In this document: positions 31,525-40,620 of the stretch, piece after piece | How the letters are laid out: every line of letters starts with the position of its first letter | Numbering within the stretch: position 1 is the first letter of the stretch | Origin: Schaalia sp. HMT-172 | GTDB taxonomy: Bacteria > Actinomycetota > Actinomycetes > Actinomycetales > Actinomycetaceae | NCBI RefSeq assembly: GCF_030644365.1 | Contig: NZ_CP130058.1 | Coordinates: 248,001 to 312,000, forward strand | DNA length: 64,000 nucleotides | Direction of reading: 5' to 3' | The notes under the pieces: generated by a model | What the model was told of the DNA's origin: nothing | Database searches by the model: none | What the model saw: only the letters and a program-made list of their open reading frames with translations | Made by a program: the position numbers and the translations under genes

Positions 31525-32727
31525 ATGAGCACGACTGACTGTACCGACTTCGCGACGCTGGCCATCCACGCCGGGTTTGACCCGGACCCCGTGACGGGTG
31601 ACGTGGTGCCGCCGATGCACGTCGCGTCGACGTTCGTGCAGGACCGGCCGGGCGAGCTGCGAGAAGGCTACGAGTACGGGCGCTGCGGCAACCCGACGAC
31701 CAACGCGTTCGCGGGCGCGCTCGCGGCCCTGGAGGGGGCGACGCACGGCTTCGCGTTCCCCTCGGGCATGAGCGCCGAGGACACCGTCATCCGTCTGCTG
31801 GCGCGCCCCGGCGACCACGTCGTGCATTCGACCGACGTGTACGGGGGGACGCACAAGCTCCTCAGCGTCATTAAGCCCGCCGAGGGCATCACCTCCGAGG
31901 CCGTGGATCTGACCGACCTGGCCGAGGCCGAGCGCGTGATCCGTGGTTCGCGCCCGCAGATCGTGTGGGTGGAGACCCCCTCGAACCCGTTCCTGCTGGT
32001 CACCGACATCGCCGCGATTGCGGCCCTCACGCACGAGGTGGGCGGCCTGCTGGTCGTGGACAACACGTTCGCGACGCCGGTCTTGCAGCGTCCGCTGGCG
32101 CTCGGGGCGGACGTCGTCGTGCACTCGACGACCAAGTATGTGGGCGGCCATTCCGACGTGATCGGTGGCGCGTTCGTCCTGCGCGATGGCCTGGAGCTGC
32201 CCTCGCACGTCGAGCCTTTCTTCGGCGAGCGCGACGCGGCCGCTGAGGCCGTGAAGCTGCAGATGGCCCTCGGGCACGTGCCATCCCCGCGCGACACGTA
32301 CCTGGCGCACCGCGGCTTGAAGACCCTGGCTCTGCGCGTGGAGCGCCACTGCGCCAACGCGCAGAAGGTCGCCGAGTTCCTGGCCTCCCACCCGAAGGTG
32401 AGTGTGGTCCACTATCCGGGGCTGGCCTCGGACCCTGGGTTCGAGCTGGCTCAGCGCCAGAATCTACGAGGCGTTGGCGGGGTTTTATCCTTCCAGGTCG
32501 CCACGGAGGAGGCGGCCCTCGAGCTGACGACGCGCACGCGCATCTTTGCGTTGGCTGCGTCGCTGGGGGCGCCTGAGTCACTCATCGAGCACCCGGCGAT
32601 CATGACCCATTCGACGCGCGTCGGCGGCGTGGGTGGCGTGCCGGGAACCCTCCTGCGCTTGGCGGTTGGGCTCGAGGATGCGGGTGACTTGATCGAGGAC
32701 CTGGATCAGGCGCTCGCGCAGATCTGA
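31525..32727 (+). CDS. metB: Cystathionine gamma-synthase/lyase family PLP enzyme
   Basis: This 400-residue enzyme is of the Cys/Met-metabolism PLP family, most likely cystathionine gamma-synthase of the transsulfuration route (activated homoserine plus cysteine). Family marks: YEYGRCGNPTTNAF, the PLP phosphate loop SGMSAEDTV, VETPSNPFLLVTDI, VVDNTFATPVLQRPL and the Schiff-base Lys in HSTTKYVGGHSDVIGG; the C-terminal SLGAPESLIEHPAIMTH is typical. Sequence alone does not separate synthase from gamma-lyase. Its length is standard. Convergent to the ClC gene, with an AT-rich spacer between. Confidence 0.85.
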   Translation: MSTTDCTDFATLAIHAGFDPDPVTGDVVPPMHVASTFVQDRPGELREGYEYGRCGNPTTNAFAGALAALEGATHGFAFPSGMSAEDTVIRLLARPGDHVVHSTDVYGGTHKLLSVIKPAEGITSEAVDLTDLAEAERVIRGSRPQIVWVETPSNPFLLVTDIAAIAALTHEVGGLLVVDNTFATPVLQRPLALGADVVVHSTTKYVGGHSDVIGGAFVLRDGLELPSHVEPFFGERDAAAEAVKLQMALGHVPSPRDTYLAHRGLKTLALRVERHCANAQKVAEFLASHPKVSVVHYPGLASDPGFELAQRQNLRGVGGVLSFQVATEEAALELTTRTRIFALAASLGAPESLIEHPAIMTHSTRVGGVGGVPGTLLRLAVGLEDAGDLIEDLDQALAQI

Positions 32728-32766
32728 TGCCGCTCTGGTGCCGCTCTGGTGCCTTACCCACAAATC

Positions 32767-32871
32767 TCGCACGTAATTTAATTTGGTCAGTTTTTAGTTA
32801 TGCCAGAAAACGTTGCAATTCCAACGCTATGAATTCAATGTTTGAAATAGTGTTGGGGGAATTACGTGCGA
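32767..32871. repeat. AT-rich 105-bp segment bounded by 12-bp inverted repeats
   Basis: TCGCACGTAATT (32767-32778) and its exact complement AATTACGTGCGA (32860-32871) bound an interior that is far more AT-rich than its surroundings, between the convergent metB and clcA genes. It could be a small non-autonomous element, a cruciform or a terminator-like structure. No coding potential is seen. Confidence 0.55.
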
Positions 32872-32911
32872 CATTGTTGGGGAACTATTCTCTAGGTCTG
32901 GGTGCGGCGGG

Positions 32912-34141
32912 TCAGCGGGCGTGGCGGGTCAGCCAGGTGGTCGCCGCGGTAGCGCCGCCGACGGCGAGGACGGCCGGCACCAGGATGGTGGGCCCCTGAG
33001 CGGTGAACTCGATGACGAGGATGAGTCCGGTGAACGGCGCGTTCATGGACGCACCGAGGAATGCGGCCGCCCCGATGAAGGCGAAGGCGGCCACCTCGGA
33101 GCCGGGCCAGGCGGCTGCCCACGGCAGGCCGATGACGGCGCCCAGCCCTGCGCCGAGCGCGACCGCGGGCGTGAGGACGCCGCCCCAGCCTCCCGCGCGG
33201 ATCGTCAGGAATGTCGTCAGGGTCTTCGCGGCGAGCACCAGCGCCGCGAACGCGAGCCCCGCGCCGGCCGCCCACGTCGCATCAAACTGCGTCTGTGCGC
33301 TGGCCTGGCCGTTGCCGAGGACGGAGGGCAGCCGACTGGCGATGAGTCCGACCACGAGGAAGGCGGCGGGCAGCGTGAGCAGCAGTCGCCAGTCGCGCGG
33401 GCGTGCCGCGCCCACGCGAGCGACGGCCTGCTTGAAGGCCCACCCGGCGGCGCCGAGCAACGGCCCGACGAGGGCCCCGAACACGGTGAGCGACAGGGAG
33501 GGCGTGAGGGTGGGGACGGTGTAGAACGGTGCCGGCCTCGTGAATCCCGTGGAGATGAGGACGGCGATCCCGGAGGTGAGGAACGCGGGGGCGACCGCGC
33601 GCCCCGAGCGGGACACGAGCAGGATTTCGAGCGTGTAGACCGCCCCCGACAGGGGGATCGAGTAGACGGCGGCCAGTCCTGCTCCCGCGCCGCAGGCGAC
33701 GATGATGCGCCGGTCCTCGGCGCTTAGCCCGAGGCGGTCGGCGGCGGCCGCGCTGAAGGCGGCGGCCATCTCGCGGGGGGCGACCTCGCGCCCGACGGAG
33801 GCGCCGAGGCCGACGATGAGGACCTGGGTCAGGGCGTGCCAGGTGGCGCGCAGGGGCGGCATGGGGGTGCCGCTCACGGCTGCCGACACGGAGGTGATGG
33901 CCTTGTTGCGGCGGAAGAGGAGGAACCAGGACAGCGCGCCGATGACGCCGCCGAGCGTGAGGACGAGGATGCGGCGCGTGGGGGAGACGGCGCTCGCGGC
34001 CTCCAGGAGGGTGCCGCCGTGCATGTCCCAGGCGAGGGCCTGGATCCAGTGGAGCAGGTGGATGCACGCCAGGCCGACGAGGCCTGCGATGACCCCGGTC
34101 GCGAGGGTGGCGGCCGCGAGGCGGCGCGCGTTCACAGACAT
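32912..34141 (-). CDS. clcA: ClC-family chloride channel/antiporter
   Basis: This 409-residue membrane protein of about ten or more helices carries the ClC selectivity elements: SAAVSGTPMPP (first anion loop), GASVGREVAPREM, containing the gating Glu of the GREGP-type motif, and GGVLTPAVALGAGLG, the GxFxP-type loop. I set the start at MSVNARRLAAATL (ATG 34139-34141), which overlaps the end of marR by ten bases, so it is co-transcribed downstream of the regulator. It lacks cytosolic CBS domains. Whether it acts as a channel or an H+/Cl- exchanger cannot be told. Confidence 0.9.
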   Translation of the reverse strand: MSVNARRLAAATLATGVIAGLVGLACIHLLHWIQALAWDMHGGTLLEAASAVSPTRRILVLTLGGVIGALSWFLLFRRNKAITSVSAAVSGTPMPPLRATWHALTQVLIVGLGASVGREVAPREMAAAFSAAAADRLGLSAEDRRIIVACGAGAGLAAVYSIPLSGAVYTLEILLVSRSGRAVAPAFLTSGIAVLISTGFTRPAPFYTVPTLTPSLSLTVFGALVGPLLGAAGWAFKQAVARVGAARPRDWRLLLTLPAAFLVVGLIASRLPSVLGNGQASAQTQFDATWAAGAGLAFAALVLAAKTLTTFLTIRAGGWGGVLTPAVALGAGLGAVIGLPWAAAWPGSEVAAFAFIGAAAFLGASMNAPFTGLILVIEFTAQGPTILVPAVLAVGGATAATTWLTRHAR

Positions 34142-34593
34142 GGCGTGTCGGCGTCGAGGCGCGCGCTGACGCGGCCGAACAGGCTGGTGAGCATGTCGAT
34201 TTCCTCGGGCGAGATGTCGTCGAGGAAGAGTCGGCGGATGACGTCGCGCTGGACCAGGGCGGCCTCGTCGAAGAGCTTCTTGCCGGTCTCGGTGAGGAAG
34301 ACGAGGCCTCCGCGCCCGTCCCCCTGGCAGGGGCGGCGTTCGATGAGGCCTCGTAATTCGAGGCGCTTCATCGTGTGCGTGAGGCGCGAGCGGGAGAAGA
34401 CGACCTGGTGCGCGAGGACGGAGGGTCGGATGCCGGTCTGGCCCGCGCGGTCGGTCATGAGCAGGACGGAGTACTCGGGCATGGAGAGGCTGGCCTCGCA
34501 TTTGAGGGACGCTTCGATGCGTTCGGTGAGGCGGGCTGTGGTGGTGAAGTAGAGCTCCCATGCCGCCGCTCGGGGGTGGTGTGCTCTGTTCAC
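34132..34593 (-). CDS. MarR-family transcriptional regulator
   Basis: This 153-residue winged-helix regulator has an N-terminal dimerisation helix (AAAWELYFTTTARLTERIE), the recognition region VLAHQVVFSRSRLTHTMKRLELRGLIERRPC and the wing RPCQGDGRGGLVFLTETGKKL. It sits upstream of and overlaps clcA, so it probably controls this operon. A TATACT hexamer on the minus strand near 34655-34660, about 60 bases upstream of the start, is a possible -10. Its ligand is unknown. Confidence 0.9.
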   Translation of the reverse strand: MNRAHHPRAAAWELYFTTTARLTERIEASLKCEASLSMPEYSVLLMTDRAGQTGIRPSVLAHQVVFSRSRLTHTMKRLELRGLIERRPCQGDGRGGLVFLTETGKKLFDEAALVQRDVIRRLFLDDISPEEIDMLTSLFGRVSARLDADTPCL

Positions 34594-34819
34594 GGTGTCT
34601 CCTCGCTCGTTCCTGCGGTGTGCGAGGCCTTCCCGGCCTCGTGCGTCCTTACGAGTATAACTTTCAATTACCTGGCACCTGCGATTGGTGCTGCCTAACT
34701 CACGTTTGTCGATGAATCGGAATAGTGAGAAAGATAATTCGTTGTGAGTTATTCTAATTGTAATGAATTCCGCTGACGGTTCGACTGTGGAATTCTCGAT
34801 CCTTCAGGAGGAATAACAT
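34594..34819. promoter_or_regulatory. Divergent marR/lsr2 promoter region, AT-rich
   Basis: This 226-base region is clearly AT-richer than its neighbours, as expected for Lsr2 self-binding. It contains a TATACT -10 for marR, a TTATTCTAATTGTAATG stretch (about 34747-34763) suited to lsr2, and the AGGAGG ribosome site (about 34806-34811) of lsr2. Confidence 0.5.
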
Positions 34820-35149
34820 ATGAAGAAGACGACGAAGGTTGTCGAGGTTGTTGACGATTTCGACGGCTCGCCCGCCGATCAGACCGTGCGTTTCGCATTC
34901 AATGGTGCGTCGTATGAGATTGACCTGAACCGCGAGCATTTCGAAGAATTCGCCGCGGCCATTCAGCCCTACATTAAGGCTGGCCGTAAGGTTGGTTCGA
35001 CCCGCCGCCGCGGCAATGCTGGCAACCCCAACCAGCGCCTGGAAAACGCGAAGATTCGTGCGTGGGCGCAGGGTGAAGGCATGGAGGTTTCCGATCGTGG
35101 TCGTATTCCCGCTCCGATCGTCGAGGCCTACCGTAAGGCGCATGCCTGA
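34820..35149 (+). CDS. lsr2: Lsr2-family nucleoid-associated protein
   Basis: This 109-residue protein bridges AT-rich DNA and silences horizontally acquired genes, like H-NS. The N-terminal oligomerisation domain begins MKKTTKVVEVVDDFDG and includes QTVRFAFNGASYEIDL. The linker is Arg/Gly-rich (GSTRRRGNAGNPN), and the C-terminal DNA-binding domain carries the AT-hook-like RGR in SDRGRIPAPIVEAYRKA. The full family length is present. The AGGAGG ribosome site fixes the start. It is monocistronic, closed by a long hairpin. Confidence 0.95.
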   Translation: MKKTTKVVEVVDDFDGSPADQTVRFAFNGASYEIDLNREHFEEFAAAIQPYIKAGRKVGSTRRRGNAGNPNQRLENAKIRAWAQGEGMEVSDRGRIPAPIVEAYRKAHA

Positions 35150-35161
35150 TCGATACGCAGC

Positions 35162-35198
35162 ATCGGGGGGTGTGCAGGTTTCCTGCACACCCCCCGAT
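35162..35198. terminator. Bidirectional terminator lsr2 / DUF3060 lipoprotein
   Basis: Seventeen-base perfect arms around a TTT loop (ATCGGGGGGTGTGCAGG and complement) separate two convergent genes. Confidence 0.8.
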
Positions 35199-35211
35199 TG
35201 TTGAATAAGTG

Positions 35212-35706
35212 TCAGTCCTGGGAGACGACGTTATTCATGCCGAAGTCGTTGGCCACGCGAGGGGCATTCCCCTTCTTGTATTCGAGCTCGTTGTTGGAGC
35301 CCGTGAAGGAGACGGTCGATGCGGAGTCGACCTCGATGGCGTTGTTGGAGCCGTTGACCGTGATGTCGGCGAGCTCGCCGCCCTCCACGTGGTTGTTGGA
35401 ACCGTTGATGATGACCTTGGTGGTGCCCGCGGGGATCGACAGGTGCTGGTTGGACTCGTCGAAGGTGAGGGCGCCGGAGTTATCCTGCGCGGCGGCGGAC
35501 GAGGGGGTAGCGGGCGGAGCGACGGGGGCCTGGGTGGCCGAGGCCTCGCCCGAGCTTGCGGGGGCCGACGCGGCGGGGGCCGAGGCGGCGGGCGCCTGGG
35601 TGGCCGAGGAGTCGGCCGGGGCGGCGTTGTTCTGGGTGCAGCCGGTCAGGGCCAGGGCGGCCACGGCGGCGGTGGCGGCGAGGGGGAGGATGGACTTGAT
35701 GGACAT
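35212..35706 (-). CDS. DUF3060 lipoprotein
   Basis: This 164-residue protein has a lipoprotein signal (MSIKSILPLAATAAVAALALTGC, lipobox LTGC, Cys at 23), an Ala/Ser/Pro linker of about 60 residues, and a C-terminal domain of short hydrophobic strands with NGSNN repeats (VIINGSNNHVEG, ITVNGSNNAIEV, VSFTGSNNELEY). This is the DUF3060 pattern and probably a small right-handed beta-solenoid. It would be anchored outside the membrane. It lies just downstream of the OmpA-like gene in the same direction, and both carry DUF3060-like repeats. GGGAGACACC upstream serves as ribosome site. Function unknown. Confidence 0.85.
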   Translation of the reverse strand: MSIKSILPLAATAAVAALALTGCTQNNAAPADSSATQAPAASAPAASAPASSGEASATQAPVAPPATPSSAAAQDNSGALTFDESNQHLSIPAGTTKVIINGSNNHVEGGELADITVNGSNNAIEVDSASTVSFTGSNNELEYKKGNAPRVANDFGMNNVVSQD

Positions 35707-35751
35707 GGTGTCTCCCTTTCGTTGAATCGTGGTGAAACCGTGGTCAGGGTA

Positions 35752-36966
35752 CTAGAAAGCGGGGATGAAGATTTCGACGCGGCGGTTCAGGGCGCGACCG
35801 GCCGGGTTGTCGGATCCGTCGGCGTTCTCGTTGGGGGCGACGGGCTTGGACTCGCCGTAGCCGGTCGCGTCCATGGTCGCGGTGACGCCGTTCTTGGCCA
35901 GGTCGTTCTTGACGGCGTTGGCGCGTGCCTCGGAGAGCTGCTGGTTGAAGGCCTCGTCGGAGACGGAGTCGGTGTGGCCGTAGATGTGGGCGGCGGGCAC
36001 CTTGGCGTTGTTGAGTACGCCCGCCAGGCTCTTGAGGGTCTGGGCCGCGTCGGGACGGATGTCGGACTTGCCGAAGTCGAAGAGGACGCCGTCTTCCAGG
36101 GTGATGAGGGTGCCGCAGGATTCGACGGGCTGGAGGGAGGCGATGGGCGGGAACTTGCCGAGCTTGCTGACCTTGTCGACCTTGGGGGCGTCGGTGACGG
36201 TGGTCCCGTTGACGACGGCGGTGCCGTCGCCGTTGTTGCGGATGGTCATCGTCGAGTCGGAGTAGCTGCCCGACCCGTCGCCGTTGTTGATGATGGAGAC
36301 GGTGGCTGTGGAGTAGTTGCCGGACCCGTCGCCGTTGTTGATGATCGAGATGGTCTTGGAGGAGTCGGTGTAGTTGCCGCCGCCCATGCCGTCGAGGTTG
36401 ATGGACAGCGTCGGCGTCGAGTAGACGCCGGAGCCGTCCTCGTTGACGTTGATGGACAGGCCGGTGTCTGCGTTCGAGTAGACGCCGGTACCGTCGCCGC
36501 CGTAGACGATGGAGATTGGGCCCTGCGTGATGACGCCGGAGCCGTCGCCGCCGTTGACGACGGTACCCGAGCTGTTCGTGGTGACGCCGGAGCCGTCGCC
36601 TCCCAGGACCGTGGAGCCGGAGACGAGGGCGTTGCCGTCGCACTTGGCGGGCGTGACGGTCACGCCGGGAACGGAGGACAGGGAGGAGGCGGTCTGGATG
36701 ACAGCCTTGTCGGCGTTCGAGGCGAAGACGTCGATCGGGGGCACAGCGAAGGCCGGGATCGGGGGGATTTCGCCGGGACGGTAGCCGGGCACCGTGGGCA
36801 CGGACGAGGCCGTGGCGCTGGGAGCTTGGGTCGGCTCGGCCGTGGTGGCCGCGGAGCTCGGCGAAGCGGCGGGCTCGGCGGGCTTGGAAGAACCGCAGGC
36901 GCCCAGGGCGAGGGTGGCCGCGGTGATAACGGCGGCCGCTGTCAGAGTGCGTCGTGTTGTGGTCAT
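35752..36966 (-). CDS. OmpA-family lipoprotein with DUF3060-like GDGSG repeats
   Basis: This 404-residue protein begins with a lipoprotein signal (MTTTRRTLTAAAVITAATLALGAC, Cys at 24) and an Ala/Ser/Pro/Thr linker. Residues about 105-240 form at least nine NxGDGSGxY repeats at 12-20 residue spacing, likely a beta-solenoid. The C-terminal OmpA/MotB domain (LFDFGKSDIRPDAAQ; IYGHTDSVSDEAFNQQLSEARA; GYGESKPVAPN; ALNRRVEIF) normally binds peptidoglycan. An OmpA-like domain on a lipoprotein would tie the repeats to the cell wall. The gene may share transcripts with the downstream DUF3060 gene (45-base gap). Confidence 0.88.
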   Translation of the reverse strand: MTTTRRTLTAAAVITAATLALGACGSSKPAEPAASPSSAATTAEPTQAPSATASSVPTVPGYRPGEIPPIPAFAVPPIDVFASNADKAVIQTASSLSSVPGVTVTPAKCDGNALVSGSTVLGGDGSGVTTNSSGTVVNGGDGSGVITQGPISIVYGGDGTGVYSNADTGLSINVNEDGSGVYSTPTLSINLDGMGGGNYTDSSKTISIINNGDGSGNYSTATVSIINNGDGSGSYSDSTMTIRNNGDGTAVVNGTTVTDAPKVDKVSKLGKFPPIASLQPVESCGTLITLEDGVLFDFGKSDIRPDAAQTLKSLAGVLNNAKVPAAHIYGHTDSVSDEAFNQQLSEARANAVKNDLAKNGVTATMDATGYGESKPVAPNENADGSDNPAGRALNRRVEIFIPAF

Positions 36967-37235
36967 GTCTTAACCGTAGGGGAAAAAATGAGGGACGCGC
37001 ACTGTTCGAGTAATCATGTAAAACCTTGATTTTCTGCGGGTCTCAGGGGGAAAGGGGAGGGGGAGTCAGGGGACAATCAGGGGGAGCCCTGGGGTGAGCC
37101 CGGGGGGAGGCGCCCCTGGGAGGTGGCCCCGGCCTCGTCCTTGAGGGGGCGGAGACGCGCGCGGGTGTCCACGCTGTGGCGTGATCAACGACACGGGATG
37201 TAGGAGCGGGGCCTCGACTGTGGAAGAATGGAGGC

Positions 37236-37973
37236 ATGAGCTACAAACTGGTGCTGCTCCGCCACGGCGAGAGCGAATGGAATGCAAAGAACCTCTTCAC
37301 CGGTTGGGTGGATGTTCCGCTGTCGGACAAGGGCCGCGCGGAGGCTACCCACGGTGGTGAGCTCCTCAAGGAATCCGGCGTTCTCCCGGATCTCCTGTTC
37401 ACGTCGATGCTGCGTCGCGCCATCATGACCGCGAACCTGGCTCTCGACGCCGCCGATCGCCACTGGATCCCCGTTGAGCGCAACTGGCGCCTCAACGAGC
37501 GTCACTACGGTGCGCTCCAGGGTAAGAACAAGAAGGAAATCCGCGACGAGTACGGCGAGGAGCAGTTCATGCTGTGGCGCCGTTCCTTCGACGTGGCTCC
37601 GCCCGCCATCGAGGCCGGCTCGGAGTTCTCGCAGGATCAGGATCCCCGCTACGCTGGCGAGCCTGTCCCCATGAGCGAGTGCCTCAAGGACGTCATCGCG
37701 CGTCTGCTGCCCTACTGGGACGAGGCCATCGTTCCCGCGATCAAGACCGGCAAGACCGTCATGATCGCCGCGCACGGTAACTCGCTGCGCGCGATCGTCA
37801 AGCACCTGGATGAGATCTCCGACGAGGATATCGCCGGCGTCAACATCCCCACCGGCATCCCGCTGGTGTACGAGCTCGACGAGGAGACCCTCAAGCCCAT
37901 CAAGAAGGGCGGCACCTACCTGGATCCCGAGGCCGAGGCGAAGATCGCCGCGGTCGCCAACCAGGGCAAGTGA
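37236..37973 (+). CDS. gpmA: 2,3-bisphosphoglycerate-dependent phosphoglycerate mutase
   Basis: This 245-residue glycolytic enzyme interconverts 3- and 2-phosphoglycerate through a phosphohistidine. [18 protein letters not shown] has the catalytic RHG, and [12 protein letters not shown] and the second histidine motif [16 protein letters not shown] are standard for the cofactor-dependent form. GGAGG overlaps the bases just before the ATG. It is monocistronic with a hairpin made of the window-wide word after it. Confidence 0.95.
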   Translation: MSYKLVLLRHGESEWNAKNLFTGWVDVPLSDKGRAEATHGGELLKESGVLPDLLFTSMLRRAIMTANLALDAADRHWIPVERNWRLNERHYGALQGKNKKEIRDEYGEEQFMLWRRSFDVAPPAIEAGSEFSQDQDPRYAGEPVPMSECLKDVIARLLPYWDEAIVPAIKTGKTVMIAAHGNSLRAIVKHLDEISDEDIAGVNIPTGIPLVYELDEETLKPIKKGGTYLDPEAEAKIAAVANQGK

Positions 37974-37982
37974 GCAACGCGG

Positions 37983-38018
37983 GGCCCCGGCTTCGTCTGT
38001 GTGGACGAGGTCGGGGCC
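37983..38018 (+). terminator. Terminator after gpmA made of GGCCTCGT-type arms
   Basis: GGCCCCGGCTTCGTC (37983-37997) and GACGAGGTCGGGGCC (38004-38018) form a 15-base stem with one G-T pair; a forward word copy overlaps its end at 38015. Confidence 0.65.
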
Positions 38019-38217
38019 TCGTCATGCCCTCGGGTGCGGGCGCGTGCAAGGGGGCGCGCGGACTGTGGCGCATTCCCTAAATCTGACCACCTGATCGTGA
38101 CCGGGGTCGCAGTGAGGGTCGCATGGTGGTCGTGCTTGAAGCTGGTTTGTGTCATTCCTCTTATGCGTGTAACGTTGAGCTTTCACACTGTCTCGGCGAT
38201 ATTCGTCAGTCAACTGG

Positions 38218-38223
38218 TAGAAT
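38218..38223 (+). promoter_or_regulatory. -10 TAGAAT of carD
   Basis: TAGAAT lies 37 bases upstream of carD, leaving a short leader with an AGGAG ribosome site (about 38249-38253). The -35 is not evident. Confidence 0.4.
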
Positions 38224-38260
38224 AGGTGTGCTATCCACGCGAGCACCCAGGAGTCATTCC

Positions 38261-38779
38261 ATGTCGTTCGAAATCGGTCAGACGGTCGTCTACCCGCACC
38301 ACGGCGCAGCCACGATCGAAGAGGTCATGACGCGCACCATTCGTGGTGAAGAGCGAACCTACCTCAAGCTGCGCGTGAATCAGGGCGATCTCGAGATTCA
38401 GGTCCCCGCCGAGAACGTCGACCTGGTCGGCGTGCGCGACATCGTTGACGAAGACGGCCTGGAGGAAGTTCTCGCCGTCCTGCGCGCCCCCTACGTCGAG
38501 GAGCCCACCAACTGGTCGCGCCGCTTCAAGGCCAACCAGGAGAAGATCGCGACCGGCGACATCGTGAAGGTCTCCGAGGTCGTGCGTGACCTGACGCGCC
38601 GCGACGACCTGAAGAAGCTGTCCACGGGCGAGAAGCGCATGCTGACGAAGGCCCGTTCCATCCTCACCTCGGAGCTGGCCCTGGCGCGCAACATCGAAAA
38701 GGCGGCCGCCGCCGAGCGCCTCGACGCCGTCCTGGCCGAAGGCCGTATCGAGGCCGACGACGATGCCGCCGAGCAGTGA
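38261..38779 (+). CDS. carD: CarD-family RNA polymerase-binding regulator
   Basis: This 172-residue protein stabilises open complexes at housekeeping promoters, especially of stable RNA genes. The N-terminal RNA-polymerase-interacting Tudor-like domain ([37 protein letters not shown]) is followed by the helical DNA-contacting domain with [17 protein letters not shown] and [17 protein letters not shown] start at ATG 38261, with AGGAG upstream; the longer frame is spurious. It overlaps ispD by 17 bases, as in many actinobacteria. Confidence 0.95.
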   Translation: MSFEIGQTVVYPHHGAATIEEVMTRTIRGEERTYLKLRVNQGDLEIQVPAENVDLVGVRDIVDEDGLEEVLAVLRAPYVEEPTNWSRRFKANQEKIATGDIVKVSEVVRDLTRRDDLKKLSTGEKRMLTKARSILTSELALARNIEKAAAAERLDAVLAEGRIEADDDAAEQ

Positions 38780-39479
38780 CGTATGCGCGGTTCTGACGGC
38801 CGCAGGCTCCGGCTCGCGCCTCGGGTGTGAGCTCCCCAAGGCCCTCGTCTCTCTCTCGGGTCGCCCCCTGCTGTGGTGGGCGGCCCGCGGCCTACGCGCC
38901 GGGGGAGTGGGCATGATCGTCGTCACCGCCCCGGCCTCGTGCATCGCTGAGTTCCGCGCCGCGATCGACGGCTTGGGCGACGTGCTCGTCGTCGCGGGCT
39001 CCGACCGCTCGCGGCAGGCCTCCGTCGCACTGGGCTTGGCCGCCCTCGGGGAACGAGGCGCGGATACGGTCGTCCTCGTGCACGACGCGGCTCGCCCCCT
39101 GACGCCCCCGCAGGTCACCGCGCGCGTTATCGACGCGGTGCGCGCCGGCGCGGGCGCCGTCATCCCCGTCCTGCCCGTCAGCGACACGCTCAAGACCGTG
39201 GACGCCTCGGGCCTCGTCACGGGTACGCCGCGGCGCGCCGACTTGGCGGCCGTGCAGACCCCGCAGGGCTTCCGCTGGGATGTGCTCACGCGCGCGCACG
39301 AGGCGGGTGCTTCTCTGGGTGCGGACGAGGCCGTGGCCGCCACGGACGACGCTGGCCTCGTCGAGGCGATCGGGGTGGCCGTGCACACCGTCGCGGGCGA
39401 CGAACGCTCCCTGAAGGTCACGCGCCCCCTGGACCTGGCGCTCGCGCGGCTGCTCGCCGACCAGGAGCAGGCGGACTGA
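38763..39479 (+). CDS. ispD: 2-C-methyl-D-erythritol 4-phosphate cytidylyltransferase
   Basis: This 238-residue MEP-pathway enzyme couples CTP to methylerythritol phosphate. [27 protein letters not shown] is the nucleotide-binding start, and [31 protein letters not shown] and TDDAGLVEA are family marks. It overlaps carD. The next enzyme of the route present here, ispF, is about 17.5 kb away inside the second propeller array instead of adjacent as in many genomes. Three GGCCTCGT words and one reverse copy fall within the gene. Confidence 0.93.
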   Translation: MPPSSDVCAVLTAAGSGSRLGCELPKALVSLSGRPLLWWAARGLRAGGVGMIVVTAPASCIAEFRAAIDGLGDVLVVAGSDRSRQASVALGLAALGERGADTVVLVHDAARPLTPPQVTARVIDAVRAGAGAVIPVLPVSDTLKTVDASGLVTGTPRRADLAAVQTPQGFRWDVLTRAHEAGASLGADEAVAATDDAGLVEAIGVAVHTVAGDERSLKVTRPLDLALARLLADQEQAD

Positions 39480-39587
39480 AGCGATCAGGGTGCTTCCGAG
39501 AGCACCCCACGCGCGCCAGGAAGCGCGCCAAGGGGGCGGAGGCCAACCCCGACCGGCCGTGCGCATCCGCGGTACGCTGCTCGCGAT

Positions 39588-40433
39588 TCAGCGCGGCCAG
39601 TTCGCGGGATTGTCGTTGATGAGTGCCCGAACGAGAGTGAGCCCGCCGTCAGTGGCGAGGGCTCCGCGATACTGGGGGCGGCAGGCGAAGCAGCCGATGA
39701 CGCGCTGGAGCTGTTCGTATGTGAGATCCAGGCACGTGATGTCGATCGTCGTGGGAACCGGGTTGCCCGTGGTTGTGATGCGTGCCTTCTTCGTGGAATC
39801 CCTCTTCACGGTGACGAGGTCGATGCCCGCGAGGTAGGGCATCCGATCCCAGGCGATGGTGACCGGCTCGGCCTCCAGTAGGGGGTGGAACTCCAGGTGG
39901 GTTGGGGTGAGTGTCAGGATCGGTCCGCGGTGGATCGTGTTGAGGCGATAGGCGGTGCCTCGCCGAATGAACAGGGCGACTCCAGTCCCGGCCAGACCAA
40001 AGACGACCGTGACTATATCCAGGCCGATGGTCACCGCGCTGACAGCACCGCCGGTTGCGGAGGAGGAGGACGACAGGAGCGGGCTGTGCGTGAGCGCGCA
40101 CGCGATCAGGGAGATGGGGAACGCCGCTGCCAGCCGGATGAAGTCCGCGGTCACCAGCTTGATGGGCGCGATCATCGGCGTGAGGCCAACGCCCCCGTTG
40201 GAGAGCGCCAGATCCGGGCCTCGGCGAAGCCTCCGAGACAGCACCGCGGCGTAGTAGAAACGCGTCGATGCGTGGCTAGCGAAGATGAAAATCGCGAGGA
40301 TGAGCATGGAAAACGGGGAGAGCCAGAGGAGAAAGAGGTTGAGCAGTGCAATGAAGCTGTACAGGGCTGCGGAAACAGTCAGGGCAAACACCGCCGCTGA
40401 ATTCAGGGGCCCGTCGTATTTGTTGGTCAGCAT
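39588..40433 (-). CDS. Membrane protein of a three-member local family (M3)
   Basis: This 281-residue protein has about four membrane helices in its first 160 residues (AVFALTVSAALYSFIALLNLF; MLILAIFIFASHA; FIRLAAAFPISLIACAL; VTIGLDIVTVVFGLAGTGVALF) and then a cytosolic PH-like beta domain (RGPILTLTPTHLEFHPLLEAEPVTIAWDRMP). It ends in the shared helix YEQLQRVIGCFACRPQYRGALATDGGLTLVRALI. It is paralogous to the two genes upstream. No function is known to me; a YcxB-like arrangement is only a resemblance. Confidence 0.7.
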   Translation of the reverse strand: MLTNKYDGPLNSAAVFALTVSAALYSFIALLNLFLLWLSPFSMLILAIFIFASHASTRFYYAAVLSRRLRRGPDLALSNGGVGLTPMIAPIKLVTADFIRLAAAFPISLIACALTHSPLLSSSSSATGGAVSAVTIGLDIVTVVFGLAGTGVALFIRRGTAYRLNTIHRGPILTLTPTHLEFHPLLEAEPVTIAWDRMPYLAGIDLVTVKRDSTKKARITTTGNPVPTTIDITCLDLTYEQLQRVIGCFACRPQYRGALATDGGLTLVRALINDNPANWPR

Positions 40434-40620
40434 CAGTGTCTACTCTCTGGAGTCATCGGTGGCGGTGGTCGTGCAGTGAGACGAGCGTCCTGCCCAGGTC
40501 ATGACGCTGTCAGGATAGCGCGCGTGAGCCTGACCCGTCCGGGGATGCCAGTCAAGCGAGCTTCCCCGGCCTCGTCCCCGGGGTGGCCGCGGCACGCCTC
40601 CACACGTGGGTCGCCGCCCC

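Noticed and set aside
30365-31528. 387-codon frame over the ferrochelatase gene
   Set aside because: Out-of-frame shadow with no start signal; hemH motifs are in the other frame.
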